Shown here: in pieces, positions 7,186-16,963 of the stretch | Numbering within the stretch: the stretch's first letter is position 1 | Layout of the letters: every line of letters begins with the position of its first letter | Assembly (NCBI GenBank): GCA_943788935.1 | Contig: CALSSE010000020.1 | Span: 62,001-126,000 of the forward strand | Source: an uncultured bacterium | GTDB taxonomy: Bacteria > Myxococcota_A > Bradymonadia > UBA7976 > VGTA01 | Direction of reading: 5' to 3' | DNA: 64,000 nucleotides | Program-made: the position numbers and the translations under genes | The notes under the pieces: generated by a model | Databases searched by the model: none | Told to the model about the DNA's origin: nothing | The model's input: the letters and a program-made list of their open reading frames with translations, nothing else

Positions 7186-10100
7186 TCACTCTACAGTGAT
7201 CCAGCTCTCGGTGTTCCTCTGATTACCTCCGACATCAGTGACCGCTAGAAATATCTTATACCTACCCTTGGGTACGACTCGCTCATATCGATCAAGGCCA
7301 GTCCATCTCTCAGAACGACTGAAGCTCTCCTCACTGATTGATCCGGTACTCACTAGCTTAACAAATCGACCATTCTCGTCATAAATGACCAAGCTCCAAC
7401 CGGAGAGTTGTACTTGATCAATAGCGCTGATCGAGATCATCAAGGGCTCCACAGCACCATTCTCTAGGATAAGCTGGGTACGGTCTAAGGTGAGACTCAC
7501 CATCGGAGGAGCATCATCAAGAATGATAAAACCATCTGAATAAGAGCTTTCGGTATAGACTCTCTCTTGACCATTCTGAGACAGCCATCCCTTCACTCCA
7601 ATACGATATTTTTGACCCACAGTAAGAGGGGTCGGATTAAGCTGAACTGCACCACTTAGATCTGTTTCCTGCCAAGGAGTTACAGGAAAACCACCTTGGG
7701 TTTGAAGCTGTATTTGAGCTCCCTCTAGTCCGTCTACGAGTGTCCATCCTACACATACTGGCTCATTGACTTGAAAGCGATCTTGATCTTCAAGTTCTCG
7801 ACATTCAGATGGGGAGGAGCAGGAGGCCTCCCATACTTTAGAGACTCCGAGATATGTCTGCTGATCATAATAGATCAAGTCTCCATTTGATGTAGAGATT
7901 ATCCACTCCTCTACCCCATCTCTATCCCAATCGATGAAGGTAGGTATACCGGGTAGTGATCGAAATACTTTCCCCCATTCTAATGATCCCTCATGATCTA
8001 AAATAAATAACCCACCCTCATCAGTGGTGGCGATAAGTCCGCCTGAGTCCGCTTCACGTAGAGAGATCACATCAGGGCCCTCCTCAGCGATCATCTCTTC
8101 AGTGAGTTGACTCACTCGTACAGAGAGCTCTTCTTCCTCATCAGTCTCTTCCATGACGGAGAGCCGAAGGAGTCGATCGAGCTCTCCCCGATGATTATAT
8201 CGGGCCAAAGGTCGATTGAGACCGAGACTGAGCCAAGCGCCTGTTGAGGTGAGCGCAACCCACTCAAGTAACCAAGATTGGTTCCTCAGCTCATCTCTCG
8301 TTTCACCAAACCACACCAAGTCGATCATGGATGGATCAGTGGTCAGTTCATGGCTCATCCCCATGAGTTGATACAGATCAGGAGCGCTATATGTCCCAAA
8401 TCGTAAGAGCCCTCCACGGTGGGCTTTAAGCCATCCACCGCTCACCAAGCGTTGGTCAGGACGTCTAGGAATGAGCGCTGTCCCCTCCAGCTCTCCGGTC
8501 GATGGGTTAAGCCGTCTCAACGCAGCGCTCTCAAAGAGATATAGTTCTTCTTCGCCATCTTGATCGCCATCTATGAGACTCATATGTTGTAACGAGGGTC
8601 TGACACACATATTAATTTCGCTTATAATCGATCGCCAAATACAAGATCCTGTCTCGGCATCTAAGGCGTGAATCACCCGAGCACTTGGGCTGACACTAGG
8701 ACACTCTGGATTGATCATGAAGAGTTGATCTACATCATAAATATGTTCGCCCCCTTCACAAGGAGAGAGCTCGCTCAGAGCTTGAGGGTGGAGAGCCCGA
8801 TCTAGCCGGTATAAAATCTCACGCTCCTCATCATCGATAAGAGTGACACCGTGTAACCTCTGTTCCTCTGTACGCCATCGAATCGCTGGTAGTCGATGTC
8901 TCCAAAGCTCTTCGCCATCGCTGAGACGAAACCCAACCCAATCACTAAATCTTGGATCTCGATGATCATGAGCGACGACGACCTTGGGTGTAGCGCGCTC
9001 AATCACCAGCGGAGGATTGGGCTCTTGAGTCCCCGGCTGCTTGAAAGCAGATACCTGTTGCTGCCACAAGAGTCTTGGTTCATTGATCACCGAGCGAGCG
9101 TTCAGTGTATCTCTCTCTATTTCAAAGACCGAGAGGTTGCCTCCGGATTGACTCTGAGTGAGGACTAACGTTGTCTCTTGATCCGATATGGTGAGTTGAT
9201 AAGATATCCATCCTGTGACCACTTGAGGTGCCCGTTCTGGCCAATGAACCTCCTCTAATGAGCTAGTCAAAATACGCACTGTACCATCGCTCTCAGTGAG
9301 ATAAACTCGATTGGGGGAATGACATGCTCGAGAGTTACTGCATAAAGCCTGCGCTGTCCCCCACTGTCCCTCCACGCCATACTGATTCACGACTCCTCGT
9401 TGATCAGCGATAAGGAGATAACGCTGCGATGAATCAAGATCTATCGGGCTAGAAGCGGTAATCGTATCTATAGAGAGTAATACCGCTGCGGCACCTTGAT
9501 GATCGATTCGCTGTAATCTCTTAAATTCTGAAGTATCATGATGCGCTGACTCTCGCCACATCGGTACACTGTTAAGAATAGGCTCTTCCCATAAGATCTC
9601 TCCGAGGAGTGGGGATAGAGAAGACTCTCCATAGAGAGCTTGACTTAACTCACTCAGATTGAGCCGGAGAAGCTGCAAGGACGAGGCGGTCTCACCGAGC
9701 GGCCTCTCTACGGGTGTATCTAAAGTAATGAGGAGATCGATCACCTCTTCACCCTCTTCGTTCACTGACTCACTGACCTGTCCTAGTGAGACACCTGATT
9801 CTAAGTGACCTAAAAGCTCTCCAGAAGCTCCATCTAAAATGGCGGTTCGCCAGCGTCTCTCTGTCGAATCATGATCATCAATATAATTGACCCACAACTC
9901 GTCTTCTTGATCCCCGTTCAAGTCAACATGCAGAAATCCGATAGGGCTAGCGCCTATCAATTCTGTATGCCAACGCTCTCCCATCACTTTATCTCCCTCG
10001 TCACAATGAAGATCAGTGACCTGATAAGAACGTAGCTCAAGAGAGCTGACTCTATCATCAACCACACTCACCCAAGTGAGGTCGTCTCGGCCCTTGATGA

Positions 10101-11121
10101 ATGTGTATGGTAAACGGTTAACAACAAGCTCCTGATCTATGTGACCACATAAATGACGCTCTCCTGTTTTCGCGGAGAAGCCATGCAGACCATATCGATC
10201 CGTCAGCATGACTAATAGCTCATCCATATTTGATGAGTCATCGCTTGAGGGTGAGCGAATAAGAGATTGCCATCGACTACATCGACCAGCGACCCGAGGA
10301 GTATTGATCGACTGATGTTCGGGTGTGTTAAATCCCATCGGGAATCGATAAACGACCCCATAACCTGTCCCCTCTGTAGAGCAACCAGCATCAGCTAGAT
10401 ATAAGCTAGGGAAAAGCTCTTCGGCGCTTTCACTCACCTTGACGATACTTAAAGATGAGAGACGCTCTCCTAGACCAATATCTTCAGGAGAAGAACGCCA
10501 AAGCTCTTGACCATTGCTTAGACGAAAGAGGTAAGCTCGCGATATCGATGAAGCAAGAAGCTCTTCGACACCATCACCATCGAAATCATATAATCCCCAC
10601 AGCTTCTTTAGCTCGGTGGTGCTTGTCTGCCATTGTACCTCACCATCAACCCCTGTTGACATAACAGCCCCCCCGCTTAAAGAGAAAATCTCATACTGTT
10701 CAAGATCACTCGACAGACTCGGATATACTATGAGCTGTCGAGCTCCGAGGGGACCTCCAACCCTCCACCTTGAGATTTCTACTTGGTTCTTAAGCGCTTC
10801 GTCTCCCATCTGTAAAAGACTTGATTCTGGCTCACATGCCTCTTGTGGCCAAGGCTCAAGCGCAGGGGAGTCATCTCTGTTAGGTGAGCGATCTCTCTCC
10901 CCCATATCAGAAACATCGTCAACGTCCTCGCTTCCCGCTCCTGTATCTTCAATATTTAAAGGATTGAGGTCTCTATCTAAGTCCTCTCCCTCGTCTTCAC
11001 TCCTGCTTAAAAGACTGCCTTCAGTATTCATATCAAGCCCCTCTTGTGAGGGACTTGGGGGCTCTAGACAGCTCATTAAAACGAAGAGAGACGCTAGGGA
11101 GACAATCTGCAAGTGGGCCAT
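7186..11121 (-). CDS. Giant beta-propeller (FG-GAP/PQQ-like) lipoprotein
   Basis: The protein has 1311 residues. The ATG follows a good GAGGAG site. The signal peptide ends at lipobox LMSC (Cys18), followed by an acidic, Asp/Glu/Ser-rich linker to about residue 90. The body carries repeated calcium-loop motifs typical of FG-GAP/VCBS propellers: 'YDFDGDGVEEL', 'VDLNGDQEDELW', 'IDGDQDGEEELYL' and 'IDWDRDGVEEWII'. Recurrent Trp-containing blades ('GELLGHLESG', 'DGEELWRHRLP') resemble PQQ-like propellers. The C-terminal 60 residues ('WTGLDRYERVVPKGRYKIFLAVTDVGGN') look like an FlgD-type Ig domain. It is probably a surface protein for ligand binding or adhesion. It is expressed alone, with a 155-bp spacer before the VWA gene upstream of it. 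Confidence 0.8.
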   Translation of the reverse strand: MAHLQIVSLASLFVLMSCLEPPSPSQEGLDMNTEGSLLSRSEDEGEDLDRDLNPLNIEDTGAGSEDVDDVSDMGERDRSPNRDDSPALEPWPQEACEPESSLLQMGDEALKNQVEISRWRVGGPLGARQLIVYPSLSSDLEQYEIFSLSGGAVMSTGVDGEVQWQTSTTELKKLWGLYDFDGDGVEELLASSISRAYLFRLSNGQELWRSSPEDIGLGERLSSLSIVKVSESAEELFPSLYLADAGCSTEGTGYGVVYRFPMGFNTPEHQSINTPRVAGRCSRWQSLIRSPSSDDSSNMDELLVMLTDRYGLHGFSAKTGERHLCGHIDQELVVNRLPYTFIKGRDDLTWVSVVDDRVSSLELRSYQVTDLHCDEGDKVMGERWHTELIGASPIGFLHVDLNGDQEDELWVNYIDDHDSTERRWRTAILDGASGELLGHLESGVSLGQVSESVNEEGEEVIDLLITLDTPVERPLGETASSLQLLRLNLSELSQALYGESSLSPLLGEILWEEPILNSVPMWRESAHHDTSEFKRLQRIDHQGAAAVLLSIDTITASSPIDLDSSQRYLLIADQRGVVNQYGVEGQWGTAQALCSNSRACHSPNRVYLTESDGTVRILTSSLEEVHWPERAPQVVTGWISYQLTISDQETTLVLTQSQSGGNLSVFEIERDTLNARSVINEPRLLWQQQVSAFKQPGTQEPNPPLVIERATPKVVVAHDHRDPRFSDWVGFRLSDGEELWRHRLPAIRWRTEEQRLHGVTLIDDEEREILYRLDRALHPQALSELSPCEGGEHIYDVDQLFMINPECPSVSPSARVIHALDAETGSCIWRSIISEINMCVRPSLQHMSLIDGDQDGEEELYLFESAALRRLNPSTGELEGTALIPRRPDQRLVSGGWLKAHRGGLLRFGTYSAPDLYQLMGMSHELTTDPSMIDLVWFGETRDELRNQSWLLEWVALTSTGAWLSLGLNRPLARYNHRGELDRLLRLSVMEETDEEEELSVRVSQLTEEMIAEEGPDVISLREADSGGLIATTDEGGLFILDHEGSLEWGKVFRSLPGIPTFIDWDRDGVEEWIISTSNGDLIYYDQQTYLGVSKVWEASCSSPSECRELEDQDRFQVNEPVCVGWTLVDGLEGAQIQLQTQGGFPVTPWQETDLSGAVQLNPTPLTVGQKYRIGVKGWLSQNGQERVYTESSYSDGFIILDDAPPMVSLTLDRTQLILENGAVEPLMISISAIDQVQLSGWSLVIYDENGRFVKLVSTGSISEESFSRSERWTGLDRYERVVPKGRYKIFLAVTDVGGNQRNTESWITVE

Positions 11122-11276
11122 AACACTCTTCTCCTCACCCTTAGCTATGTCTTAGCGCTCTCCTGCTCTTTGACTAACCATTTATATAATATATTAGACT
11201 ATATAAGTTATCTGGCACAGAGTATAGAATAAGTCATCTGGCAAAGAATACAGAAGTTGAGCCATCTTAAGTCCTT

Positions 11277-13460
11277 CTATGGCATCGCTGGCGGGGCTCC
11301 CTCATCGGCTTCATTTTCAGGCAGATTCATGGAGGGTTGCTCAGGCGGAGAACCTTCTTGATCGTTAGCCATTATCGGTCCCTCTGACTGAGCTTCTGCG
11401 GCGACGACAACATAATCAATGAAGATCTCTGAGCCAGCAGGAGGTATATTTTTGAGCTCTATGACACCGGCGCACCCTTCAGCGCCCAATGAGAAGTTCC
11501 ACTCATTTCCCGGTAGTGGCGTCAAAGGTTCAACCACCTCACAATTTCCCCCTTGATCACGAGTGACCAGACATTGGCGAGATACTCTGATACCACGCTT
11601 AAAGTTTTCTGCGATATTGGTCTCTTCTCCCTCACAAGGACGTAATGTGCCATCAAGCTCCGATGTGTAGCAGGCAGGAAGTCGATTCACGCAATATGTA
11701 TTTAACAGATCAGCGACGCGCTCCTTAATAGCCCGCAGCGGTTTAATGAAGTCATCAACACAGATATTGACACACTCTCCTCTCTCCTCGATGACACCAG
11801 TGAGGTCATCGATGAGCGGCTCATTACCTGTCTTACACCCCAAACCATTTTCCCCGAGACTGTCGGCGAGCTCTAAGTACCTGGTACCTGGAGTCGCCTT
11901 ATTTTGGTCGATGACAACGAGATCGCATGACATCGCCTCGTCTTCACAGAAATTTTGACACTCCGGGTCATCACCGCCAAGCGCTTCACAGTCAACAGAT
12001 CTCGGTTTACTTACATTGCAAGACCGCTTGATATCGTCTGCGAAACAAACACCATTCGGGCAACACTCTGGAGTATATACATTAGGGTTTTCATTGGGAT
12101 CACACTCCTCAGAAGCTATCCCTGGGTCATAGACGAGAGGTGTTGGGTTATTATTGCTATCGAAGACCAACTCGCCGTTCTCTTCTTGCAGATACTGTCG
12201 AAAGCCGACGATCGTCGCCACCAATATCTGATCGAGAGGTCTAGCCTTTAGCCTCAGCAAGAAGTCTCGATACTCGTTAACAGGGACGAGTGAACGACGT
12301 CGATTATACTCACAGCCGAGTCTCTCATAACGCTCAACTTCACAGCGTTTATTATGACAAGCCTCATACCCCTCATTAGCGAGACTACCACACTCTCGTT
12401 CAAAGCACTCTCTAGGCTCCAAGGCGCAAGCTGTACTATAGAGATCAGGAATATTATCATTGTCCCTATCTACATTCCAACCGGGCTGACAAATAATCCG
12501 AGAGCTAGCGCTGGGGTTATCCACCGGTGTTGAGCAATCGTTCTCATCAGAGATAAAGATGATCACTAAAGTGGCGTCAGGTCTTAGAAAAGTAGGCTCA
12601 TTGACTGGATCATTTATTACACAAGCTGTGTTATAGTATGCGTCAGCGTTTTGACTAGGGTCATTCTCGTTATACAGCTTACAACAACTCTTAAAGAGCT
12701 CGGCGTTTGGACCATTGCACGAGAGCGCTAATCTCATAGCTTCAAGGCCCTTTTCAATAGCACATCCATCTGTTCCAAGTGTGGAGTGGCATCGAAACTC
12801 TTTCTCTAGTAACAGTTTACGGCGAACTTTTACACACGCCGCTGAATCAGGGTCACTACACGCCGGGTCTCCTGCAGGAGCCCCCGGTAGAGAGGCGATC
12901 GGACGAGAATTAAGATCTTCAGAGCTGATCACTGGATCGCTGCTGGCCTCGCAATCATTGGTGAGAGGAAAGAAGTACTTCTTAGACTCTGGCACTTCGC
13001 CGTTGATCTCAACATCAGGTGAGTAGACCTGCATATTGGGATCAGCAGGTGAATAGAGGAATCGGCCATTAGCTGCCTTCTCCCCCGAACACATCGCTCT
13101 TGGGTTCTCTATCCCGGTGTTAGTGACGGCAATTCTATAATCAGCAGCGCCCTGTAGCTCTTCAAAAAGAAAGTCAGAGAAGGTCTTAAAATTCTCGGCC
13201 AATGCCTTCTGCTCTTCACCCATAGAGGACGAATTATCGATCACGAAGAGAAAATCGAGCTTCGTTTTCGCCGGGAGACGATTCTCAATACGATTGGCTG
13301 CGCTCAACACTTGATCTAATGGCTCAACGGGGTGATCATTACAGGCGATCGTCGACATTAGTGAGCATATTAGAACGATAGAACTCCATATCCTCTTATG
13401 TGTACTCACTCCACAAAAACGGTCATGTGAAGTAGATATGAATCGCAACTGAAAAGTCAT
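11277..13460 (-). CDS. VWA-domain lipoprotein with intact MIDAS
   Basis: The protein has 727 residues with a strong ribosome site (AGGAGGAAAC) directly before the ATG. Signal peptide 'IVLICSLMSTIAC' gives predicted lipid at Cys40. The von Willebrand A domain starts near residue 66: 'KLDFLFVIDNSSSMGEEQ' carries the MIDAS DxSxS residues Asp75, Ser77 and Ser79, and 'TLVIIFISDENDCS' forms a later core strand. It is very Cys-rich (dozens of Cys), which implies many disulfides. The C-terminus is a low-complexity Pro/Glu/Asn tail. VWA lipoproteins of this size are common in myxobacteria and are thought to mediate metal-dependent protein binding on the surface; the partner is unknown. Confidence 0.85.
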   Translation of the reverse strand: MTFQLRFISTSHDRFCGVSTHKRIWSSIVLICSLMSTIACNDHPVEPLDQVLSAANRIENRLPAKTKLDFLFVIDNSSSMGEEQKALAENFKTFSDFLFEELQGAADYRIAVTNTGIENPRAMCSGEKAANGRFLYSPADPNMQVYSPDVEINGEVPESKKYFFPLTNDCEASSDPVISSEDLNSRPIASLPGAPAGDPACSDPDSAACVKVRRKLLLEKEFRCHSTLGTDGCAIEKGLEAMRLALSCNGPNAELFKSCCKLYNENDPSQNADAYYNTACVINDPVNEPTFLRPDATLVIIFISDENDCSTPVDNPSASSRIICQPGWNVDRDNDNIPDLYSTACALEPRECFERECGSLANEGYEACHNKRCEVERYERLGCEYNRRRSLVPVNEYRDFLLRLKARPLDQILVATIVGFRQYLQEENGELVFDSNNNPTPLVYDPGIASEECDPNENPNVYTPECCPNGVCFADDIKRSCNVSKPRSVDCEALGGDDPECQNFCEDEAMSCDLVVIDQNKATPGTRYLELADSLGENGLGCKTGNEPLIDDLTGVIEERGECVNICVDDFIKPLRAIKERVADLLNTYCVNRLPACYTSELDGTLRPCEGEETNIAENFKRGIRVSRQCLVTRDQGGNCEVVEPLTPLPGNEWNFSLGAEGCAGVIELKNIPPAGSEIFIDYVVVAAEAQSEGPIMANDQEGSPPEQPSMNLPENEADEGAPPAMP

Positions 13461-13525
13461 GTTTCCTCCTAGTGAGAGTGATGCGACTGCGCTTAAGCCC
13501 CTTATATATACTCATAAGATCACGA

Positions 13526-14440
13526 TTAAGAGCAAAAAAAATGAGCTGATAAAAATCTTCGAACTCGCTGGTTCACGATGATGGTAGACTCGATAGGAGC
13601 AGAATGGGTTCCTTCAGCGATCATCAGCAGCTCAGATTGTGGTAAGAGGTGATCGAGCTCTACTGAGAGCTGGGGTGGCGTGAAGTGGTCTAACTCTCCT
13701 GCGATCACCAAAGTAGGGGTATTGATATCTGCCAAAGTCGTTCGACAGCTGTGCTCACTCATCTTTTTTAGCATAGAGAGAAAAACAGCCGGGCTCATAC
13801 GACCTAAATGATTGAGATAATTCTCGATATCTCTCTTGCGAGTCAGCTCAGCGCTCATCTCAGTCGCCCGAGCGATATGAACTGTTAAGGGTAGACGAAC
13901 CAGTCGACTCCATACTCTTTGGAGACGGTCTCCACCAGCCTTCGCTGCCTTTTCTAAAAGGGGTAGAGTCCGCTCTAGCATTGAGGTGTTATAGAGGTTC
14001 CCCGCCGTATGCTCAAAAGTTCCACACATAAGCACTAAACTCTGCCAGCATAGATCAGGTCGGCGTATCCGTAACTCCAGCGCGACTTGAACTCCCATAC
14101 TATGACCCAAAGCGACTAGCGGTCTTTCCACACCAAGTCTCTCTACTCTGATCACCTGGTCCCAATCAGAGATGAGATCATCGATACCTACCCTATCAGG
14201 ATCGCTCGGCTCATCACTGAGACCGTGACCTCGCATGTGTAGATGGAAGACACGACCGGTCTCTTCCAAGTAGGGCTTTAGATAAGCCCAAACGAACCCA
14301 TCACATCCAATGCCGTCAAAGAGTAGATAATCAACAGGTCCTTCTCCTGATCGCGAATAATACAGTTTAGTTAGGTCTTGAGCGGTGACCCATAAATCTT
14401 GTTGTTTTATCTGCTGAGCTCTCTGCACGTCCGTATTCAC
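13526..14440 (-). CDS. Alpha/beta-fold hydrolase
   Basis: The protein has 304 residues and starts at GTG (14438-14440). It has an alpha/beta hydrolase layout: oxyanion-region 'LLFDGIGCDGFVW', 'FHLHMRGHGLSDEPSD', nucleophile elbow LGHSMG with Ser114, a cap region (about 140-220), acid-strand 'TLVIAGELDHFTPP', and catalytic His in 'EGTHSAPIES'. No signal peptide, so it is cytoplasmic. It resembles the MhpC/esterase/haloperoxidase-like group; the substrate cannot be read from sequence. The start is uncertain because the ribosome site is weak. Confidence 0.85.
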   Translation of the reverse strand: MNTDVQRAQQIKQQDLWVTAQDLTKLYYSRSGEGPVDYLLFDGIGCDGFVWAYLKPYLEETGRVFHLHMRGHGLSDEPSDPDRVGIDDLISDWDQVIRVERLGVERPLVALGHSMGVQVALELRIRRPDLCWQSLVLMCGTFEHTAGNLYNTSMLERTLPLLEKAAKAGGDRLQRVWSRLVRLPLTVHIARATEMSAELTRKRDIENYLNHLGRMSPAVFLSMLKKMSEHSCRTTLADINTPTLVIAGELDHFTPPQLSVELDHLLPQSELLMIAEGTHSAPIESTIIVNQRVRRFLSAHFFCS

Positions 14441-14496
14441 CTTGTGTGGATCTATTTATGTGAGTCTATCTATAGTTTATGCTTTCACGCCAATTA

Positions 14497-14525
14497 CTTA
14501 GATCGCTTACAACGCTCAGTGTCAA
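14497..14525 (-). promoter_or_regulatory. Candidate sigma70-type promoter for the hydrolase gene
   Basis: On the minus strand a perfect TTGACA (-35, 14520-14525) is separated by 17 bp from TCTAAG (-10, 14497-14502; four of six consensus bases). It lies about 57 bp upstream of the GTG start at 14440. Only the -35 is convincing. Confidence 0.3.
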
Positions 14526-14554
14526 CCGCTAGTCACTAAAGAGCGACTGTAACG

Positions 14555-15301
14555 TCATTGGATCTTTACTCTCCAAGGGAGTATGGCCGTCGCAGAAGGG
14601 TTGGAGAATCTCAAGATGAGTGAATGTATCTCTCGTTTCATATTGTCATCTTTTAGATTTTCAGGCCGATTAAAACTGATCCAATAACCGGTTTTAACAG
14701 CGCTGATAAAGGGGAAGTCATCTTTTAAGTTTTGAGCTCTCTTAAAACTCAATGGGTCAATTTTATTAACCGTAACTTTCCGTTGGTTAACAAGGAAGTG
14801 AACCTGAAAGTCTTCTTCTAGGCCATCTTCACCGACTAGTGAATCTCGGGCCAGGTTAGGTTTTTGAAGTTTGGGGAGGTCACTTGATGATAAAGTTATG
14901 AAAAACACATATGAACTCTTAAGTCGGTCAAGTCTTTGTTTCATCAACTGATTAAATTCAGATGGCAAGAGAGAGAGCGCTGACTGATGATATCTAGTTC
15001 TCGCGAGCTCTAGAGCAGGAGTGATCATCGTAGCGGTGACAAAGAGTCTCCCCTCAAAGTGATGAAAGACCTCTGATGTTCTCGTCCATCGATCCCTCTC
15101 TAGGTCAAAGTTAGCTCGGAGCATGTCTAGAGATTGATCAGTCTCAACATCTGTTCGCTGGACCACTTGACTGACAGTCTCTAAGACATAAACTTCATGA
15201 ACTCTGGTGCAAGCGCTTAGATATAACGCTGCAAAGAGAGAGATTAAAATGACCCTTCTGGATAGATATAAGAGACTCGTTATCGTGTTAACATCAGACA
15301 T
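14555..15301 (-). CDS. Lipoprotein of unknown function, coupled to sigma54 activator
   Basis: The protein has 248 residues. Signal 'VILISLFAALYLSAC' gives lipid at Cys31. The mature part has no recognised family; it includes a helical stretch (about 45-130, 'RDRWTRTSEVFHHFEGRLFV') and ends in a beta-like segment 'IHSLILRFSNPSATAILPWRVKI'. The ATG (15299-15301) overlaps the stop codon of the FHA-sigma54 activator by one base (TAATG), so translation is very likely coupled. That arrangement suggests a membrane-anchored sensor, target or accessory of the regulator. Confidence 0.8.
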   Translation of the reverse strand: MSDVNTITSLLYLSRRVILISLFAALYLSACTRVHEVYVLETVSQVVQRTDVETDQSLDMLRANFDLERDRWTRTSEVFHHFEGRLFVTATMITPALELARTRYHQSALSLLPSEFNQLMKQRLDRLKSSYVFFITLSSSDLPKLQKPNLARDSLVGEDGLEEDFQVHFLVNQRKVTVNKIDPLSFKRAQNLKDDFPFISAVKTGYWISFNRPENLKDDNMKREIHSLILRFSNPSATAILPWRVKIQ

Positions 15302-16848
15302 TAAGGGATCTCAATGTCGTACTTGTTCATCAGTTTACGAAAGTACTTCCTATCGATTCCCGATTCTCTCGCGGCATGGCTGATATTATATCGAGTACGC
15401 TTTAAGGCCGTTAAAATATAATCTTTCTCAAATAGACCAACCCACTTCTCTTTTGCGACTTTGAATGACTCAAAGGACCGCTCTAGCTCACCTGTATCTT
15501 CTTCCACAAAGAAGTGAGACTTCAGTGGTTTTTCATTGAGAGTATCTTCTTCTTTAGGGATCGGAGCTACAGAGGGGGGGGCGCTCACATCTCGTAATAA
15601 TTGAGCTCCCTTCAGGCTGAGGTCAATATGCTCTGCCGGCTTAATACCAACCGCTCTCGCCCTCAATGACTGAAGAGACTGTGGGAGATCTTGAATGGTA
15701 ATGACTGAGCTATCAGCAAATGTGCAGGCGCGCTCGATGACATTGAGGAGCTCTCTCACATTACCGGGCCACGTATGGTTCATCATTAAGGAGAGAGCTT
15801 CATGACTCACTGAAGTGAGCTTATATACTCCCGAGAGGTCCTTGTTAAAAGAGGCGTTTGCTAGAAAATGTTCGATTAATAACTTTAGATCGCTGACCCT
15901 CTCTCGCAGTGGAGGGAGAAATATTCTGACGACGCTTAATCTATAAAACAGGTCTTCTCTGAATTGGCCATTCTTCACTTCTTCTTCAAGTTTTCGGTTT
16001 GTAGCAGCGATCACTCTGACGTCAATCTTGGTCGACTGGTGACCCCCCACTCGACGAACAGATCTGCTCTCTAAAACCCTCAGCAACTTAGGCTGTAACT
16101 CCAGAGAGAGCTCGCCTAGCTCATCAAGGAAGATCGTCCCTCCGTCTGCTTGCTCAAATAGCCCTTTTCGAGCCATGATCGCGCCGGTGAAAGATCCCTT
16201 CTCGTGACCAAATAGCTCGCTCTCGATAAGATGCTCAGGAATCGCAGAGCAATCGACGACTACAAAAGGCTTACTTTTCCTCCTCGAGGTCTCATGAATC
16301 GTCTGGGCGAGTACATCTTTCCCTGTACCGGTCTCCCCTTCGACGATCACCGTGGTGTCTGTTTTGGAGATCTTCTCTATGATAGTAAAGATCTCTCTCA
16401 TCTTTACATCCCCGCCGATGAGGCGACCAAATCTAGACCGATTAGAGGGGGTCACGGTCATCGTATCATTAAGATGCTCAAAGATGACTTTAGCCTTCCC
16501 AACTTGAAACTCTAAGCCGGGGGATAGATAGATTTCTTTAACTCGGACTTGGTTCACAAAAGTTCCATTTGTGCTCTCTAAATCCCTAAGAACGTAGTAA
16601 TCTCCCTCTCTCTCAACGAGACAGTGCTTACGACTGACTGTTTCATCGTTCAAGACAATTTGATTCTCTTCAAGTAAGGATCCAATATGTACAGGACCAT
16701 CATCAAAGGCAAAGCGCTGTTCTTTGCTTTTGCCCGTGGAGCCCGTTGATTGTACAATAAGTTGAAATCTCGATAGGCGTAATCGAGTAGCGTTGAGTAC
16801 GTAACTAACCTGTGTGGCGCTCGGTGCTTTGTCACTATGCTTTTTCAT
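15301..16848 (-). CDS. FHA-domain sigma54-dependent transcriptional activator
   Basis: About 515 residues. The FHA domain (about 30-120) shows 'VHIGS', 'ETVSRKHCLV' and 'DLESTNGTFVN', so it should bind a phospho-threonine peptide. The AAA+ domain (about 140-370) has Walker A GETGTGKD, the sigma54-contacting GSFTGA loop (canonical GAFTGA with Ser for Ala), Walker B 'GGTIFLDELGEL' and arginine-finger region 'FREDLFYRLSV'. The C-terminus is a Fis-type helix-turn-helix ('ARESGIDRKYFRKLMNKY'). There is no receiver domain: input is by FHA, implying control by a Ser/Thr kinase. The second ATG (16848) fits the AAGAGA site better than the ATG at 16857. The downstream lipoprotein overlaps its stop codon. 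Confidence 0.93.
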   Translation of the reverse strand: MKKHSDKAPSATQVSYVLNATRLRLSRFQLIVQSTGSTGKSKEQRFAFDDGPVHIGSLLEENQIVLNDETVSRKHCLVEREGDYYVLRDLESTNGTFVNQVRVKEIYLSPGLEFQVGKAKVIFEHLNDTMTVTPSNRSRFGRLIGGDVKMREIFTIIEKISKTDTTVIVEGETGTGKDVLAQTIHETSRRKSKPFVVVDCSAIPEHLIESELFGHEKGSFTGAIMARKGLFEQADGGTIFLDELGELSLELQPKLLRVLESRSVRRVGGHQSTKIDVRVIAATNRKLEEEVKNGQFREDLFYRLSVVRIFLPPLRERVSDLKLLIEHFLANASFNKDLSGVYKLTSVSHEALSLMMNHTWPGNVRELLNVIERACTFADSSVITIQDLPQSLQSLRARAVGIKPAEHIDLSLKGAQLLRDVSAPPSVAPIPKEEDTLNEKPLKSHFFVEEDTGELERSFESFKVAKEKWVGLFEKDYILTALKRTRYNISHAARESGIDRKYFRKLMNKYDIEIP

Positions 16849-16912
16849 ATTGATCATATCTCTTGGCGAATGAAGTAACTTTTGGGTTAACCTAATCGAG
16901 CTTGACTAAAAA

Positions 16913-16963
16913 GTCACAAATACAATGCAGTCTCAAATACAATGCAGTCACAAATACAATGCA
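16913..16963 (-). repeat. 3 x 17-bp tandem repeat across the sbcC stop codon
   Basis: Units 16913-16929, 16930-16946 and 16947-16963 are GTCACAAATACAATGCA / GTCTCAAATACAATGCA / GTCACAAATACAATGCA, differing only at one alternating base, and a fourth partial unit (GTCTCAAA) follows. The right-hand copy encodes the last residues of SbcC (ETALYL and stop); the others lie just past the stop. It looks like duplication of the 3' end of the gene. Confidence 0.9.

Noticed and set aside
15301..16848. Type VI secretion regulator, because FHA-sigma54 proteins occur in those clusters
   Set aside because: No type VI secretion genes are in the window, and the neighbour is a single unknown lipoprotein.
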